NCBI GenBank assembly: GCA_036676475.1
Contig: JAKFCU010000084.1
Span: 1-64,000, forward strand
Reading direction: 5' to 3'
Source of the DNA: LC029 sp036676475
Lineage (GTDB): Bacteria; Bacillota; Bacilli; Aneurinibacillales; RAOX-1
Length of the DNA: 64,000 bases
This document shows positions 25,135 through 33,887 of this stretch, piece after piece. Both the position numbers and the translations under genes were made by a program. Positions within the stretch are counted from its first letter, which is position 1. The number at the start of each line of letters is the position of its first letter. Below the pieces are notes generated by a model. That model was not told the DNA's origin. It searched no databases and saw only the letters and a program-made list of their open reading frames with translations.

Positions 25135-28100
25135 CTATTGGATTGCATAATATTGGGCCGGTCCGCCCTGGATAATAATATTGGCCACGATAACCGGATC
25201 AAGGACATTGAGCTTGTTGTCTGTGTTCAGATCCGCGACAAGATTCTGTGCGGCACTTGGCACACTTTTCTCCAGAATATAGTTGACGATTTCCACCCAG
25301 TCGGTCACATCGACGGCCTGGTTAAAGTTGATGTCCCCCATCACATACACCGTCTGAACCGTCTCGTTGCCAGCCGCATCCTTGATATAGACCGTATAGG
25401 CAACATTTTTGCGGATTTCGAATGAGCCTGTCGCATCGTTTCCATCGGCGGTGTAAGTGACCTCAGATGCCGACGCATTTCCGGCAAAATCGGCAAGGCT
25501 CTTGATTCCTTCCAGCACTTTCATTTCCGACACCATGCTACCCGTGCCATCCGCATAAACCGCAGCCGTCACAGAAGCTTCGCTGTCACTTGGTGTCAGG
25601 CCGAAGCTGATTGACGGTTCTTCTTGATCTATGATGACTTCTATTTGATCGCTATTCGAGTTGCCTGCTTCATCCTCCACATAGACCGTATACGTTCCCG
25701 ATTCGTTAACATTAAAGCTGTCTCCGACCAATTTGGTTCCAAGGTCGCCGTAAACAAAATCCGTAACAGAGTAATTGCCTTTCGCCCACTTCTTTAGCTT
25801 CAGATTGCTTCCTGTACCGGATGCATAAACCGCGATCGTGACCGACTGATTCGTAGGTCCGGAAGGCGATGCGCTCAATTCCACCGTCGGCGCCTGATCA
25901 TCAATCACCGTGATGGAACCATCTTCCTTTTCGAATTGCTCTGTAATTTCTTGTTCTTTGCTATTCACCATGACCGGGTTCACCAATGTCAAAGCTGTTT
26001 TCTGTTGATAGACCGCCGTATCTTTGACGGCAAAGGTCAATTCCAGCAGTTCGCTTGTCCCTTGTGAAATATTGATATTTTTCACATTGGCAATGACAAA
26101 GCGGTAGTTTCCGTTTCCTAATGGATTGTAATCAAAGTCCATCTCGACTCCGCACAAAAGCGACCCCTGAGCTACATCCTGCAAGGTCAACAGTTCCGAA
26201 TCAAAGGACAGATCAAACTGCAAACCGACCACATCGCCCGTACTGCTGAACTTCACCGGTACTTTCACCACCTCACCGGCTCGTCCGGTCACATGCGGCA
26301 TCCATAGTTTGACGTAAACCTTTTGCGTAATATCGTTAGACACACTTCCCAGGAAATACGTGTCCCCGCTGTACTCCGCTGTGATTAATGTAGTCCCAGC
26401 AGGCAACGTTGACGTGGTATATGTGGCTTGGGCATTGCCACCTACTGCGACGGTAGCCAATTCATCCGTTCCGGATTTAAACGTCACTGTTCCCGTTGGT
26501 GTCTTTTCCTCGCTTTCATTGATTATTGCCGTCAAGGTAACTGATTCACCAGCTCCTACTAAATCAGCAGAAGTCGAGAGCGACGTCGTGGTGTTAAGCT
26601 TTGCCATCCACTGCGCGTACAGCGTTACATTTGCTGTTCCCATGGAGAAGGTCTCGTTAGCCGCGTAGCTTTCCCCACTTCCATCTGCCGCTGTATTCCA
26701 ACCTGTAAAGGTGTAGCCCGTCTTCTCCAGATTTCCTGTATTGCCCAATACGGTGACCGTGGCTTCTTCCTGATAGCTGCCACTGTCCGTCGGCACGCTT
26801 CCTCCCGTATGGCCGTTGCCATCATACGTGACGTTATATGTTGGTGCCGGATTCACTACCTGTGTAACCGTAAAAGTCTCATTCGTCATATTGTCCGCCG
26901 ACACCGTAACGGTTGCAGTGTATGTTCCTGCCGCCAAACCATCCTTCGCTTTCACCGTAAACGTAGTGGACGGAGTTCCGCTATCCAGCGTCGTTACCAT
27001 CGGCTGTGTGATGTCAAAGGCACTGGCATTCGTGCCGCTTAATGCTACGGCTAGGTTTGTCAAATCCCCCGATCCTGTACGCATCACCGTGATCGTCTTG
27101 GTTTCCTGTAGATTCGACGCATAACCAGCAGTCAGTTCCGTTGCCGTCTGGTTACTTAATGACTCTATCGCATACGTCAGTTCAGTAATTGCGAATGTAC
27201 CAGCAAGGCTTACTGTCCGAGGATTGTCAAAAGCGCTCGTTTTAATTGACAATTGACCTGATTTACTTCCCAAAGAGGTAGGCGAAAATGTAACATTGAT
27301 CTGACAACTTTCACCAGCAGATATAGTTCCCTGACAAGTAGATGTCTGGCTAAACTCACCACTTATGCTCAGATCTTGAATCATAATGGATTCCCCTGAT
27401 GTATTGGTTACCGTTACTGATTGCTGCATTTTAGAAGAATCGAAGAAAAGGGCATTTTTGGACAAACTTGGGATGTATCCTTTCAACTCATCTTTATAAG
27501 TAGATAAGTAGATTTGTCCACCTGAAGCATACAAAAACATAATATCTCCATTTGTTGGATTTATTCCAATATTAGACATGTTTGTAGTCGCTACTTCAGT
27601 ATTTCCCGTAAAAGTATTTCCCAAATCATTGCTTATTGAATAATATACCTTTGTACCATCGGAGTAACCTGTAATAACATTCCCGTATTCATCGGTTGCA
27701 ATCGATCGGCCGTAGTTGTAAGAGCTATTCGGGAAACTTAAGGCAGTGTTAGTATTATCTGCTAGATTAATCCGTAACGTACTTGTTCCTTTACCGCTAA
27801 TAAAAAGATACGTTCCCTTTGGTCCACTAGATAATGTACCTACTGAATAAAAAACAGACCCGCCCCCACTTTGTTGCGATCCGAAGGTGGTTCCATTATC
27901 TGTACTTTTAAAGTAGACAACAGTAGGGTTATCTTTTTGCACATAAATATGCCCAGTTTGAGAGTCAACATGAACGTCAGAAAAAGAATACGAGGTACTC
28001 CATGTATAGGTGGTAAATTGCTGCCCACTATCAGTACTAATAAAAAGAATCTTTCCGTTTTTGGGGATAAGGTACAAGTACTTTCCATAAGTAGTCATAT

Positions 28101-28551
28101 GCACATGGGCATTAGAAGTGGCTCCAGAACTTCCAATATTTTGTGGTACAGAAAACGATATTCCCTTATCGGTACTTTTACTTAAACATACGTTACCACT
28201 GGTATCCGTCCAAGCTACATATACCGTATCGTCAGATGAAACTGCGATTTCCGGTTGCCTATTTGCACTATCCACTTGAACACTTGGCTGGAAACTTCCT
28301 CCTTCGTCCACACTTCTTGCAACACGAATTCCGTTACTGCCATAAAATACAGCATAAATCGTACCGTCTGAACTTACAGCCAATTTACGAGCCGTGTTCC
28401 CGTAACTAATGGAGTTGTCTGTACCCACATCACTTACTTGTACACTAGTATAGCGCGCTGTTGCATTTACCTGGTGGTATTCAAGCAAAGATGCCATTAA
28501 AACAACGGAGATGATGAAACTAAAATAAAACACTTTCTTTCGTAAATACAT
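25135..28551 (-). CDS. Large secreted β-propeller/cohesin/dockerin protein
   Basis: 1138 residues. After the signal peptide (about 1-30) come a sialidase/BNR-like propeller with repeated S-x-D-x-G-x-T/S-F motifs (about 40-350), a choice-of-anchor D (SPD-2-like) domain (about 365-455), an Ig-like region, an InlB-type β-grasp repeat (GYTFTGWNTAADGSG, about 575-645), a Big_3_5-like Ig domain, a cohesin-like module (about 746-888; RAGEVVKVPVKF, VGLQFDLSFDSELLTL), two Ig-like modules, and a C-terminal dockerin pair (DINFNQAVDVTD and DLNTDNKLNVLD, about 1072-1130). The C-terminal 480 or so residues are nearly identical to the protein at 33888. It has no wall anchor. GGAGCAGGG precedes the ATG. Confidence 0.85.
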   Translation of the reverse strand: MYLRKKVFYFSFIISVVLMASLLEYHQVNATARYTSVQVSDVGTDNSISYGNTARKLAVSSDGTIYAVFYGSNGIRVARSVDEGGSFQPSVQVDSANRQPEIAVSSDDTVYVAWTDTSGNVCLSKSTDKGISFSVPQNIGSSGATSNAHVHMTTYGKYLYLIPKNGKILFISTDSGQQFTTYTWSTSYSFSDVHVDSQTGHIYVQKDNPTVVYFKSTDNGTTFGSQQSGGGSVFYSVGTLSSGPKGTYLFISGKGTSTLRINLADNTNTALSFPNSSYNYGRSIATDEYGNVITGYSDGTKVYYSISNDLGNTFTGNTEVATTNMSNIGINPTNGDIMFLYASGGQIYLSTYKDELKGYIPSLSKNALFFDSSKMQQSVTVTNTSGESIMIQDLSISGEFSQTSTCQGTISAGESCQINVTFSPTSLGSKSGQLSIKTSAFDNPRTVSLAGTFAITELTYAIESLSNQTATELTAGYASNLQETKTITVMRTGSGDLTNLAVALSGTNASAFDITQPMVTTLDSGTPSTTFTVKAKDGLAAGTYTATVTVSADNMTNETFTVTQVVNPAPTYNVTYDGNGHTGGSVPTDSGSYQEEATVTVLGNTGNLEKTGYTFTGWNTAADGSGESYAANETFSMGTANVTLYAQWMAKLNTTTSLSTSADLVGAGESVTLTAIINESEEKTPTGTVTFKSGTDELATVAVGGNAQATYTTSTLPAGTTLITAEYSGDTYFLGSVSNDITQKVYVKLWMPHVTGRAGEVVKVPVKFSSTGDVVGLQFDLSFDSELLTLQDVAQGSLLCGVEMDFDYNPLGNGNYRFVIANVKNINISQGTSELLELTFAVKDTAVYQQKTALTLVNPVMVNSKEQEITEQFEKEDGSITVIDDQAPTVELSASPSGPTNQSVTIAVYASGTGSNLKLKKWAKGNYSVTDFVYGDLGTKLVGDSFNVNESGTYTVYVEDEAGNSNSDQIEVIIDQEEPSISFGLTPSDSEASVTAAVYADGTGSMVSEMKVLEGIKSLADFAGNASASEVTYTADGNDATGSFEIRKNVAYTVYIKDAAGNETVQTVYVMGDINFNQAVDVTDWVEIVNYILEKSVPSAAQNLVADLNTDNKLNVLDPVIVANIIIQGGPAQYYAIQ

Positions 28552-28670
28552 ACAATCCCTGCTCCTTTCTCTTATATAAAAATAGAGTAGATATGTTCGT
28601 CTGTACCTGCAAAACTATGCCCATCTATCCCTCCTCAGTCGGCAACACGACAAGCAGCAGGAAATGGCTA

Positions 28671-28680
28671 CCCCCCCCCC
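28671..28680. repeat. Homopolymer of ten C (ten G in the transcript direction)
   Basis: An uninterrupted C10 run lies 120 bases upstream of the propeller/cohesin/dockerin gene, in its leader or promoter region. Such tracts are prone to slippage. Confidence 0.9.
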
Positions 28681-28741
28681 ACAGAATAAGCGTTCCTGTT
28701 CCATTTATAACACAAGCCTCTGACAAACCTCTGACAAAAAA

Positions 28742-28770
28742 TAAAAAAACGACATATTTCGTCGTTTTTT
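28742..28770 (-). terminator. Terminator of the SARP-like response regulator gene
   Basis: ACGAC and GTCGT pair around a 7-base loop, extended by A/T pairs, with a T run on the minus strand, about 20 bases after the stop at 28788. Confidence 0.7.
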
Positions 28771-28787
28771 CATCATTTTTCATAAAA

Positions 28788-29657
28788 TTATTTTCGCTTT
28801 TTTAACTCACTCAACTTCTGCACGGCAAACTGATACTTTTTTTGCAATACTACTTTTTTGGGTTCAGCCCACAACCAGCCATCCTCCTCCAGATAGTCAC
28901 CTTTGTACAGACTGATCGCCTGTTCCAGCAAGGCAGCATCCTTTAGATCCCGGGCCTTTTGCAGCAGTTTCTCAAATTGATCGACGTCCACCCATGCATC
29001 ATTTATATAAAGGGTATAATGGTGACCGCCGTATTCAATGCGTATCCGCCCATCAGGATGTGTTCCTAACGTTTTTCGAATGGAGTAGATGATCGTCTGC
29101 AAATTCATCAACGCCTTTTTGGGCTCCTGATCCGGATAAAAAAGCTCGCAAAGCACTTCTTTGCGTATCGGACTTTCTCTGTTTTCCAGCATATAGGCAA
29201 CCAACTCTGCGGATTTTTGTCTTTTCCAAGTTACCCTCTCATCCCCCAGCCAAGCCGTAAATTTTCCAAACATGTTGAATAAAAGTCCATTCTCCACCGT
29301 TTTTTCTACCCCAAGCTTGTCCAAGGTTTTGAACAATCTTTCCTTCCTGACCGGCTTCAGGATATAATCCAAGGCATTTACCTCAAAGGCTTCTGCCGCA
29401 TAATGATTGTACGCCGTAATAAAAGCAATTCGGATATCAGGGAAAAGATGCACCAATCTTTCGGCAAGCTCCATGCCATTCATACCCGGCATTTCGATAT
29501 CCAGCAAAGCAATATCAAATGGTGTTTTGATGGACAAATCCAACGCTTCCAATGCATTGTAGCAAACCACACACGAATGAAATCGTCCGTATTGATTTAC
29601 ATAATACACTATTTCCTCACGAGTATCGGGTTCATCATCTACAATTAGGATATTCAT
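28788..29657 (-). CDS. Response regulator with receiver and SARP/BTAD-like output domain
   Basis: 289 residues. The receiver domain (1-120) has the acidic pair in VDDEPDT, the phosphoacceptor Asp in LLDIEMPGMNG, and the switch Lys in LKPVRKE. Residues about 130-215 resemble a winged-helix domain (FGKFTAWLGDERVTWKRQKS, then LCELFYPDQEPKKALMNLQ), and the rest resembles a bacterial transcriptional activation (BTAD) helix repeat, as in SARP-type regulators. It is encoded 3 bases after the hybrid kinase stop, so the two probably form one two-component system. The cohesin-dockerin gene just downstream is a plausible target. Confidence 0.88.
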   Translation of the reverse strand: MNILIVDDEPDTREEIVYYVNQYGRFHSCVVCYNALEALDLSIKTPFDIALLDIEMPGMNGMELAERLVHLFPDIRIAFITAYNHYAAEAFEVNALDYILKPVRKERLFKTLDKLGVEKTVENGLLFNMFGKFTAWLGDERVTWKRQKSAELVAYMLENRESPIRKEVLCELFYPDQEPKKALMNLQTIIYSIRKTLGTHPDGRIRIEYGGHHYTLYINDAWVDVDQFEKLLQKARDLKDAALLEQAISLYKGDYLEEDGWLWAEPKKVVLQKKYQFAVQKLSELKKRK

Positions 29658-29660
29658 GCC

Positions 29661-32636
29661 CTATGCTTCTCCCTTCTCTGAAGGTATGACAAACGCTACT
29701 GTTGTCCCCTTTTCTGATTTGCCGATGATTTCAAGACCTCTTCCGTACAACGCAACCAGCCGCTTATGAATGTTCTGCAAACCGACACTGCCTTTTTTCC
29801 CTTCTCTCGCTAAAAGCCTCTCAGCCATCTGCTCATCCATGCCGACACCATTGTCGCTTACTGAAACCTTCACCACATCCCCCTCATCACACACGGAAAT
29901 GATCACCTTCCCTCCTTTAATCAAGGGCATGATTCCGTGTCTAACCGCATTTTCTACCAATGGCTGGATGGAAAGCATGGGGAGCATACAATCTACACTT
30001 TCTTCTATTATTATTTCAAAGGCAAGCCTTTCCTTGAAACGGACCTGTTCAATCGCCAGATACGCCTTGACAAGCTCCAGTTCTCTGGAAAGTGTCGTAA
30101 GTCCATCGTTGCTGTCAAAGTCAAAGCTGCCACGCAAATAATCGGACAGATCAAGGACAAGCTCTTTTGCTTTTTCAGGCTCCCTGATGCTTAACGAGGA
30201 AATTACACTCAAGGCATTGAAGATGAAATGAGGTTTGATTTGGGCCTGAAGAAACAATAATTCTGTACTTACCTTGTCATTGACCAGAGCTTTTAGCTGT
30301 ACCAGCGTTTTGACTCTGGCTCGTAACTCTTGCGAATCAAAGGGCTTGATCAGAAAATCATTTGCCCCCATAGAGAAGCCTGCCTCAATGTCTTCATTTC
30401 GTGTCTGAGCGGTGAGAATGAGCACAGGCAACTCGACATAAGAATACCTTTCACGAAGCGTTTTCAAAACTTCAAAGCCAGTTAAGCCTGGCATCATTAG
30501 ATCAAGGATGAGCAAATCGAACGGGCAACCGTTGACCAGCAAATCCAAAACCTCCTGCCCATTGTTGACTCCTTTTATGCTGTAGCCTTCCAGAGCCAAA
30601 ACATTCGTAAGTGCCCGAAGATTGGCAGACTCATCATCTGCAACCAGAATATGAAATTCATTACTTCCCTGTATGTCAACATTTACGAATTTGAGTTTTG
30701 TAAAATACGGAGGATCAGGAATTGCTTTGGTTGCATTTTCTTCCCCTGGTAAAGGTTCAGAAGCGACAGGCAGGGTAAACATAAACGTCGATCCTTTTTG
30801 CCATTCAGACTGTACCCTGATTTTTCCCCCATGCAATTCTACCAGTTTCTGCGTAATCGAGAGTCCAAGACCTGTTCCGTCAAACTTTCTTGAGGCATCA
30901 CTGTGTACCTGAACAAACGAGTCAAAAATGTGAGAAATCTTTTCCGGCGGTATGCCCATTCCCGTATCCTGTATGGAGATTTCAATCCACCCCTGATTAA
31001 TCTCTGCCCGGATAACAACCGTTCCTTTTTCTGTGAATTTCACCGCATTTCCGATCACATTGTACAAAATTTGATTTAATCTTTCCTCATCCGCCCAGAC
31101 CGCAGGAAACTCTTCAGGAATTTCATTAATTAAAGACATTTCCTTGCCTTTCACCAAAAATTCAAGCACATGGATGACCACGGATACGGCCATGCGAAGG
31201 TTTGTCGGTTTCAAATCCAGTTCGATTTCTCCCTGCTTGAGCTTGGAGATGTCCAGAATATCATTGATCAAATGATATAATCGGCTGCCTGAAGCCTTGA
31301 CAATCTCCAGGTTTTCTTTTTGCGCTGTGGTCAAACTGCCCGAATCTGCTTCCAGGATCGATTGGGTAATATTAATAATCCCGTTTAACGGGGTACGTAG
31401 CTCATGTGACGTATTGGCCAGAAATTCGTCTTTCAGCTTGTCGAGACTAATCAATTTTTCCGTCATCGTTTGTAAGGAGGCATTTGCCAGCAGCAATTCA
31501 TTTTCGGCTCTTTTCCTTTTTCTTTTGTTGATGAGCAACCCAAGAATCAGCAGGGCTTGCAGCACCAGTAAAACCGCTCCGCCCAGGATATAGCTGCCGT
31601 ACAGCTCCCAAACCGTCATCTCCTTGTATTCGATTTTGCTGCCGCTCGGCAGGTTGTGTTCGTCTATTCCCCACCGTTTTAACTCCCGCCAATCAAACAT
31701 TAATGTGTTGGATGCAGCGCGAATCACCGGATGATCGGCCGGTTTTTGTCCGGCCAAGATCTCCAACACTGCTTGGGCTGCCGTTTGTCCGATAAGCTCA
31801 AAATTATTGACATACCCTCCTAAGATTCCGTTCCCAAAATACTGGATCGCGGTTGCAAAAACCGGCACTTTCGCTTCATCGCTTATAGTTCGAATAACTT
31901 GGGTGGGAATAAAGCTTTTGCCATCCACATCGAAAAACCATTGGAAATATAAAATCGCCGAATCTTCCTCCGCACTTCTGATCCGCTCAAGCATCTGCGC
32001 GTAGGGCAGCTTGTTTACCAAAATTAATTCTACCTGATCATGATATTTTCGAATCGCCTCTATACGTTTGCCGAGATCCCGTTCACTCTTTGAATCGCCA
32101 AATACTAGATAGATTTTTCGGGTTAAAGGTCTGGTGTTGAGAATAAGTTCAAGGTTTTTGTCAATGTCAATCGACATCGGGATGACCACGTAATTTGCCG
32201 GCAGTGAAGCAAGCGGTAATTTGTCTTCATTCCATGCGATCATGACGGGCACACCGGGAAATAGGTCCTGCCCATATGTTGAGAGAAGAGAGTACAAATC
32301 TGATGAGGTGATAATCAAATCAGGCTGATGGTTTGCATATTTCAATTGAAGGTATTGAGCTATATTTTTGAAATAACCTTCTTCATTGGAATGACGAGCC
32401 AGATCAAGATATTCATAGGAATAATTGAATGTATACGTTGAATGTTGCGCTAATTTGCTTTTTACTCCTTTACTGTATAATTTATCTGCCGGATAGTCAG
32501 GGGTAAACGCATGGAGAAACAGGACATGTTTTTCGGCCGGACTTGCCGCAATTCCCCCTAAAAACGGATGGAATATCAACACTATTTGGATAATAAGCAG
32601 CAACCGGACGATTTGATTTACACTATGTCGCATCAT
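29661..32636 (-). CDS. Hybrid sensor histidine kinase with two kinase modules and a receiver
   Basis: 991 residues. The N-terminal signal/anchor is followed by an extracellular ABC-substrate-binding-like sensor domain (about 35-325), one membrane helix (about 350-370), HisKA with FLANTSHELRTPLNG (His about 417), HATPase (NVIGNAVKFTEKG, DTGMGIPPEK, GTGLGLSI), a receiver (VADDESANL, phosphoacceptor Asp in LLILDLMMPGLTG), and then a second, LytS-type kinase module (QIKPHFIFNALSVIS with its own His, NAVRHGIMP, DNGVGMDE). It probably senses an extracellular ligand and signals to the regulator encoded immediately downstream. Two kinase modules flanking a receiver is an elaborate layout. Confidence 0.9.
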   Translation of the reverse strand: MMRHSVNQIVRLLLIIQIVLIFHPFLGGIAASPAEKHVLFLHAFTPDYPADKLYSKGVKSKLAQHSTYTFNYSYEYLDLARHSNEEGYFKNIAQYLQLKYANHQPDLIITSSDLYSLLSTYGQDLFPGVPVMIAWNEDKLPLASLPANYVVIPMSIDIDKNLELILNTRPLTRKIYLVFGDSKSERDLGKRIEAIRKYHDQVELILVNKLPYAQMLERIRSAEEDSAILYFQWFFDVDGKSFIPTQVIRTISDEAKVPVFATAIQYFGNGILGGYVNNFELIGQTAAQAVLEILAGQKPADHPVIRAASNTLMFDWRELKRWGIDEHNLPSGSKIEYKEMTVWELYGSYILGGAVLLVLQALLILGLLINKRKRKRAENELLLANASLQTMTEKLISLDKLKDEFLANTSHELRTPLNGIINITQSILEADSGSLTTAQKENLEIVKASGSRLYHLINDILDISKLKQGEIELDLKPTNLRMAVSVVIHVLEFLVKGKEMSLINEIPEEFPAVWADEERLNQILYNVIGNAVKFTEKGTVVIRAEINQGWIEISIQDTGMGIPPEKISHIFDSFVQVHSDASRKFDGTGLGLSITQKLVELHGGKIRVQSEWQKGSTFMFTLPVASEPLPGEENATKAIPDPPYFTKLKFVNVDIQGSNEFHILVADDESANLRALTNVLALEGYSIKGVNNGQEVLDLLVNGCPFDLLILDLMMPGLTGFEVLKTLRERYSYVELPVLILTAQTRNEDIEAGFSMGANDFLIKPFDSQELRARVKTLVQLKALVNDKVSTELLFLQAQIKPHFIFNALSVISSLSIREPEKAKELVLDLSDYLRGSFDFDSNDGLTTLSRELELVKAYLAIEQVRFKERLAFEIIIEESVDCMLPMLSIQPLVENAVRHGIMPLIKGGKVIISVCDEGDVVKVSVSDNGVGMDEQMAERLLAREGKKGSVGLQNIHKRLVALYGRGLEIIGKSEKGTTVAFVIPSEKGEA

Positions 32637-32673
32637 GCTTCCTCCATCCCAACACTGATTAGCGCCAGTCGCA

Positions 32674-33555
32674 CTATGGAATCCTAAGTTTCCTGACCTC
32701 TTCCACGGACAAACCCGTCTTCGCGGCTATCGTTTCGTCATCCAGGATATCCAATAAGTTTCTGGCAATCGCCCTCTTTTCTTCTACACTTCCTTCCGCT
32801 CTTCCTTCTTCTTTTGCTGTGTCAATGATCCCCATTTCCTGTCCGAGATAGGCTAAATAATCATCATACGCGCGCCTTTCCGCTTCGCTCATCTTCAAGT
32901 AATCCAGCTTCCTGGCTGCCAGCAGAATGCCCGATGAACGGAACTCTTCGCGTATAGTGCCATGCTTGAAGAAATTAACCCATTCATCGATATCTTCGTT
33001 GATCATATCTTCAAACTTTTCCACATAGATCATGTAATACTCCGGAAACACATCTTTACCGGTGACCAGCGGCGCTTTGTCCCCTCTAACAACCGCTTCA
33101 TGCAAAATGAGCGGTTTCTTGGTGTGAACGCCAATCAACTCCGTTGTTCCATGGTATATAAAATCGGTATTTTCTTTTTCATCCACCCGCATGGTGTGGT
33201 ACAAGATGCTGATGGAGATCACTTTCACTACTTCTTTGTATCCCCTTCCTAGCTCCAGGCTTTCAACAACCGCCCTTGATGTCCCCCACAACAGCCGTTG
33301 CAAATAGTCGTCTCGCTGGTTCTGGATTTCAATGATAATCTGCCGCCCTAGCGAATCCGTACATTTCAAATCCACCCGGTTGAATTTCCGCTGTTCTGCC
33401 TCCCGGTTGCTTTCGCTTTCGATGATATGTTCCACCGTGATCGTTTCTTTCAGCAAGTTGGATAGAAACGCTTCCAGCACATCGAAATTCGCCTTATTGC
33501 GCAAAATATACTTCATTGCCCAGTCAAAGCGCACCAGCTTTTTTTCTGCCATCAC
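32674..33555 (-). CDS. Rpn family recombination-promoting nuclease
   Basis: 293 residues of the PD-(D/E)XK Rpn/YhgA-like family. The N-terminal domain contains FDWAMKYILRNKANFDVL and the nuclease core NRVDLKCTDSLGRQIIIEIQ (about residues 60-80). A central region (GVHTKKPLILHEA, EDMINEDIDEWVNFFKHG) is followed by a C-terminal helical tail typical of family members that degrade by internal translation of a small C-terminal product. Such proteins are annotated as transposases but are endonucleases. It sits just upstream of the hybrid kinase, and a deleted copy is at 15153-15718. Confidence 0.9.
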   Translation of the reverse strand: MMAEKKLVRFDWAMKYILRNKANFDVLEAFLSNLLKETITVEHIIESESNREAEQRKFNRVDLKCTDSLGRQIIIEIQNQRDDYLQRLLWGTSRAVVESLELGRGYKEVVKVISISILYHTMRVDEKENTDFIYHGTTELIGVHTKKPLILHEAVVRGDKAPLVTGKDVFPEYYMIYVEKFEDMINEDIDEWVNFFKHGTIREEFRSSGILLAARKLDYLKMSEAERRAYDDYLAYLGQEMGIIDTAKEEGRAEGSVEEKRAIARNLLDILDDETIAAKTGLSVEEVRKLRIP

Positions 33556-33644
33556 GGCTTATCCCTTTCCGATTTCATTCGTTATCTCTATTCTACCACT
33601 TGGACCGAGATGGTTCTATTTCAGCGTATCCCTCACCAACAAGA

Positions 33645-33815
33645 AACGACATCTTTCGTTGTTTTTTCATCCTTTTTCATGAATGTATTTCCGCTTTTTT
33701 TTCGCTCAACTTCTGCACGGCAAACTGATACTTTTTTGCAGGAATACTTTTTGGGGTTCAGCCCACAAGAACTTTCCTCCCCCAGATAATGACCTTTGTA
33801 CAGACTGACCGTTTC
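33645..33815 (-). pseudogene. Duplicated 3' remnant of the response regulator gene at 28788
   Basis: The DNA matches 28748-28920 over its length: the terminator-like CGACAT..TTTCGT..GTTTTTTC, then the codons for the C-terminal end (CAACTTCTGCACGGCAAACT, then GGTTCAGCCCACAA). Several indels break the frame. It marks the edge of a segmental duplication that also produced the two related cohesin-dockerin genes. Confidence 0.85.
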
Positions 33816-33841
33816 GAGGAAACTTTTACTTTCTTATGCGA

Positions 33842-33881
33842 TAAAAAAATCCTTCAGGGAACTCTTCGTTCCCCGAAGGAT
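33842..33881 (-). terminator. Terminator of the second large cohesin-dockerin gene
   Basis: GTTCCCCGAAGGAT pairs with ATCCTTCAGGGAAC around TCTTC and is followed on the minus strand by TTTTTTTA, just beyond the stop at 33888. Confidence 0.88.
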
Positions 33882-33887
33882 CATCTA

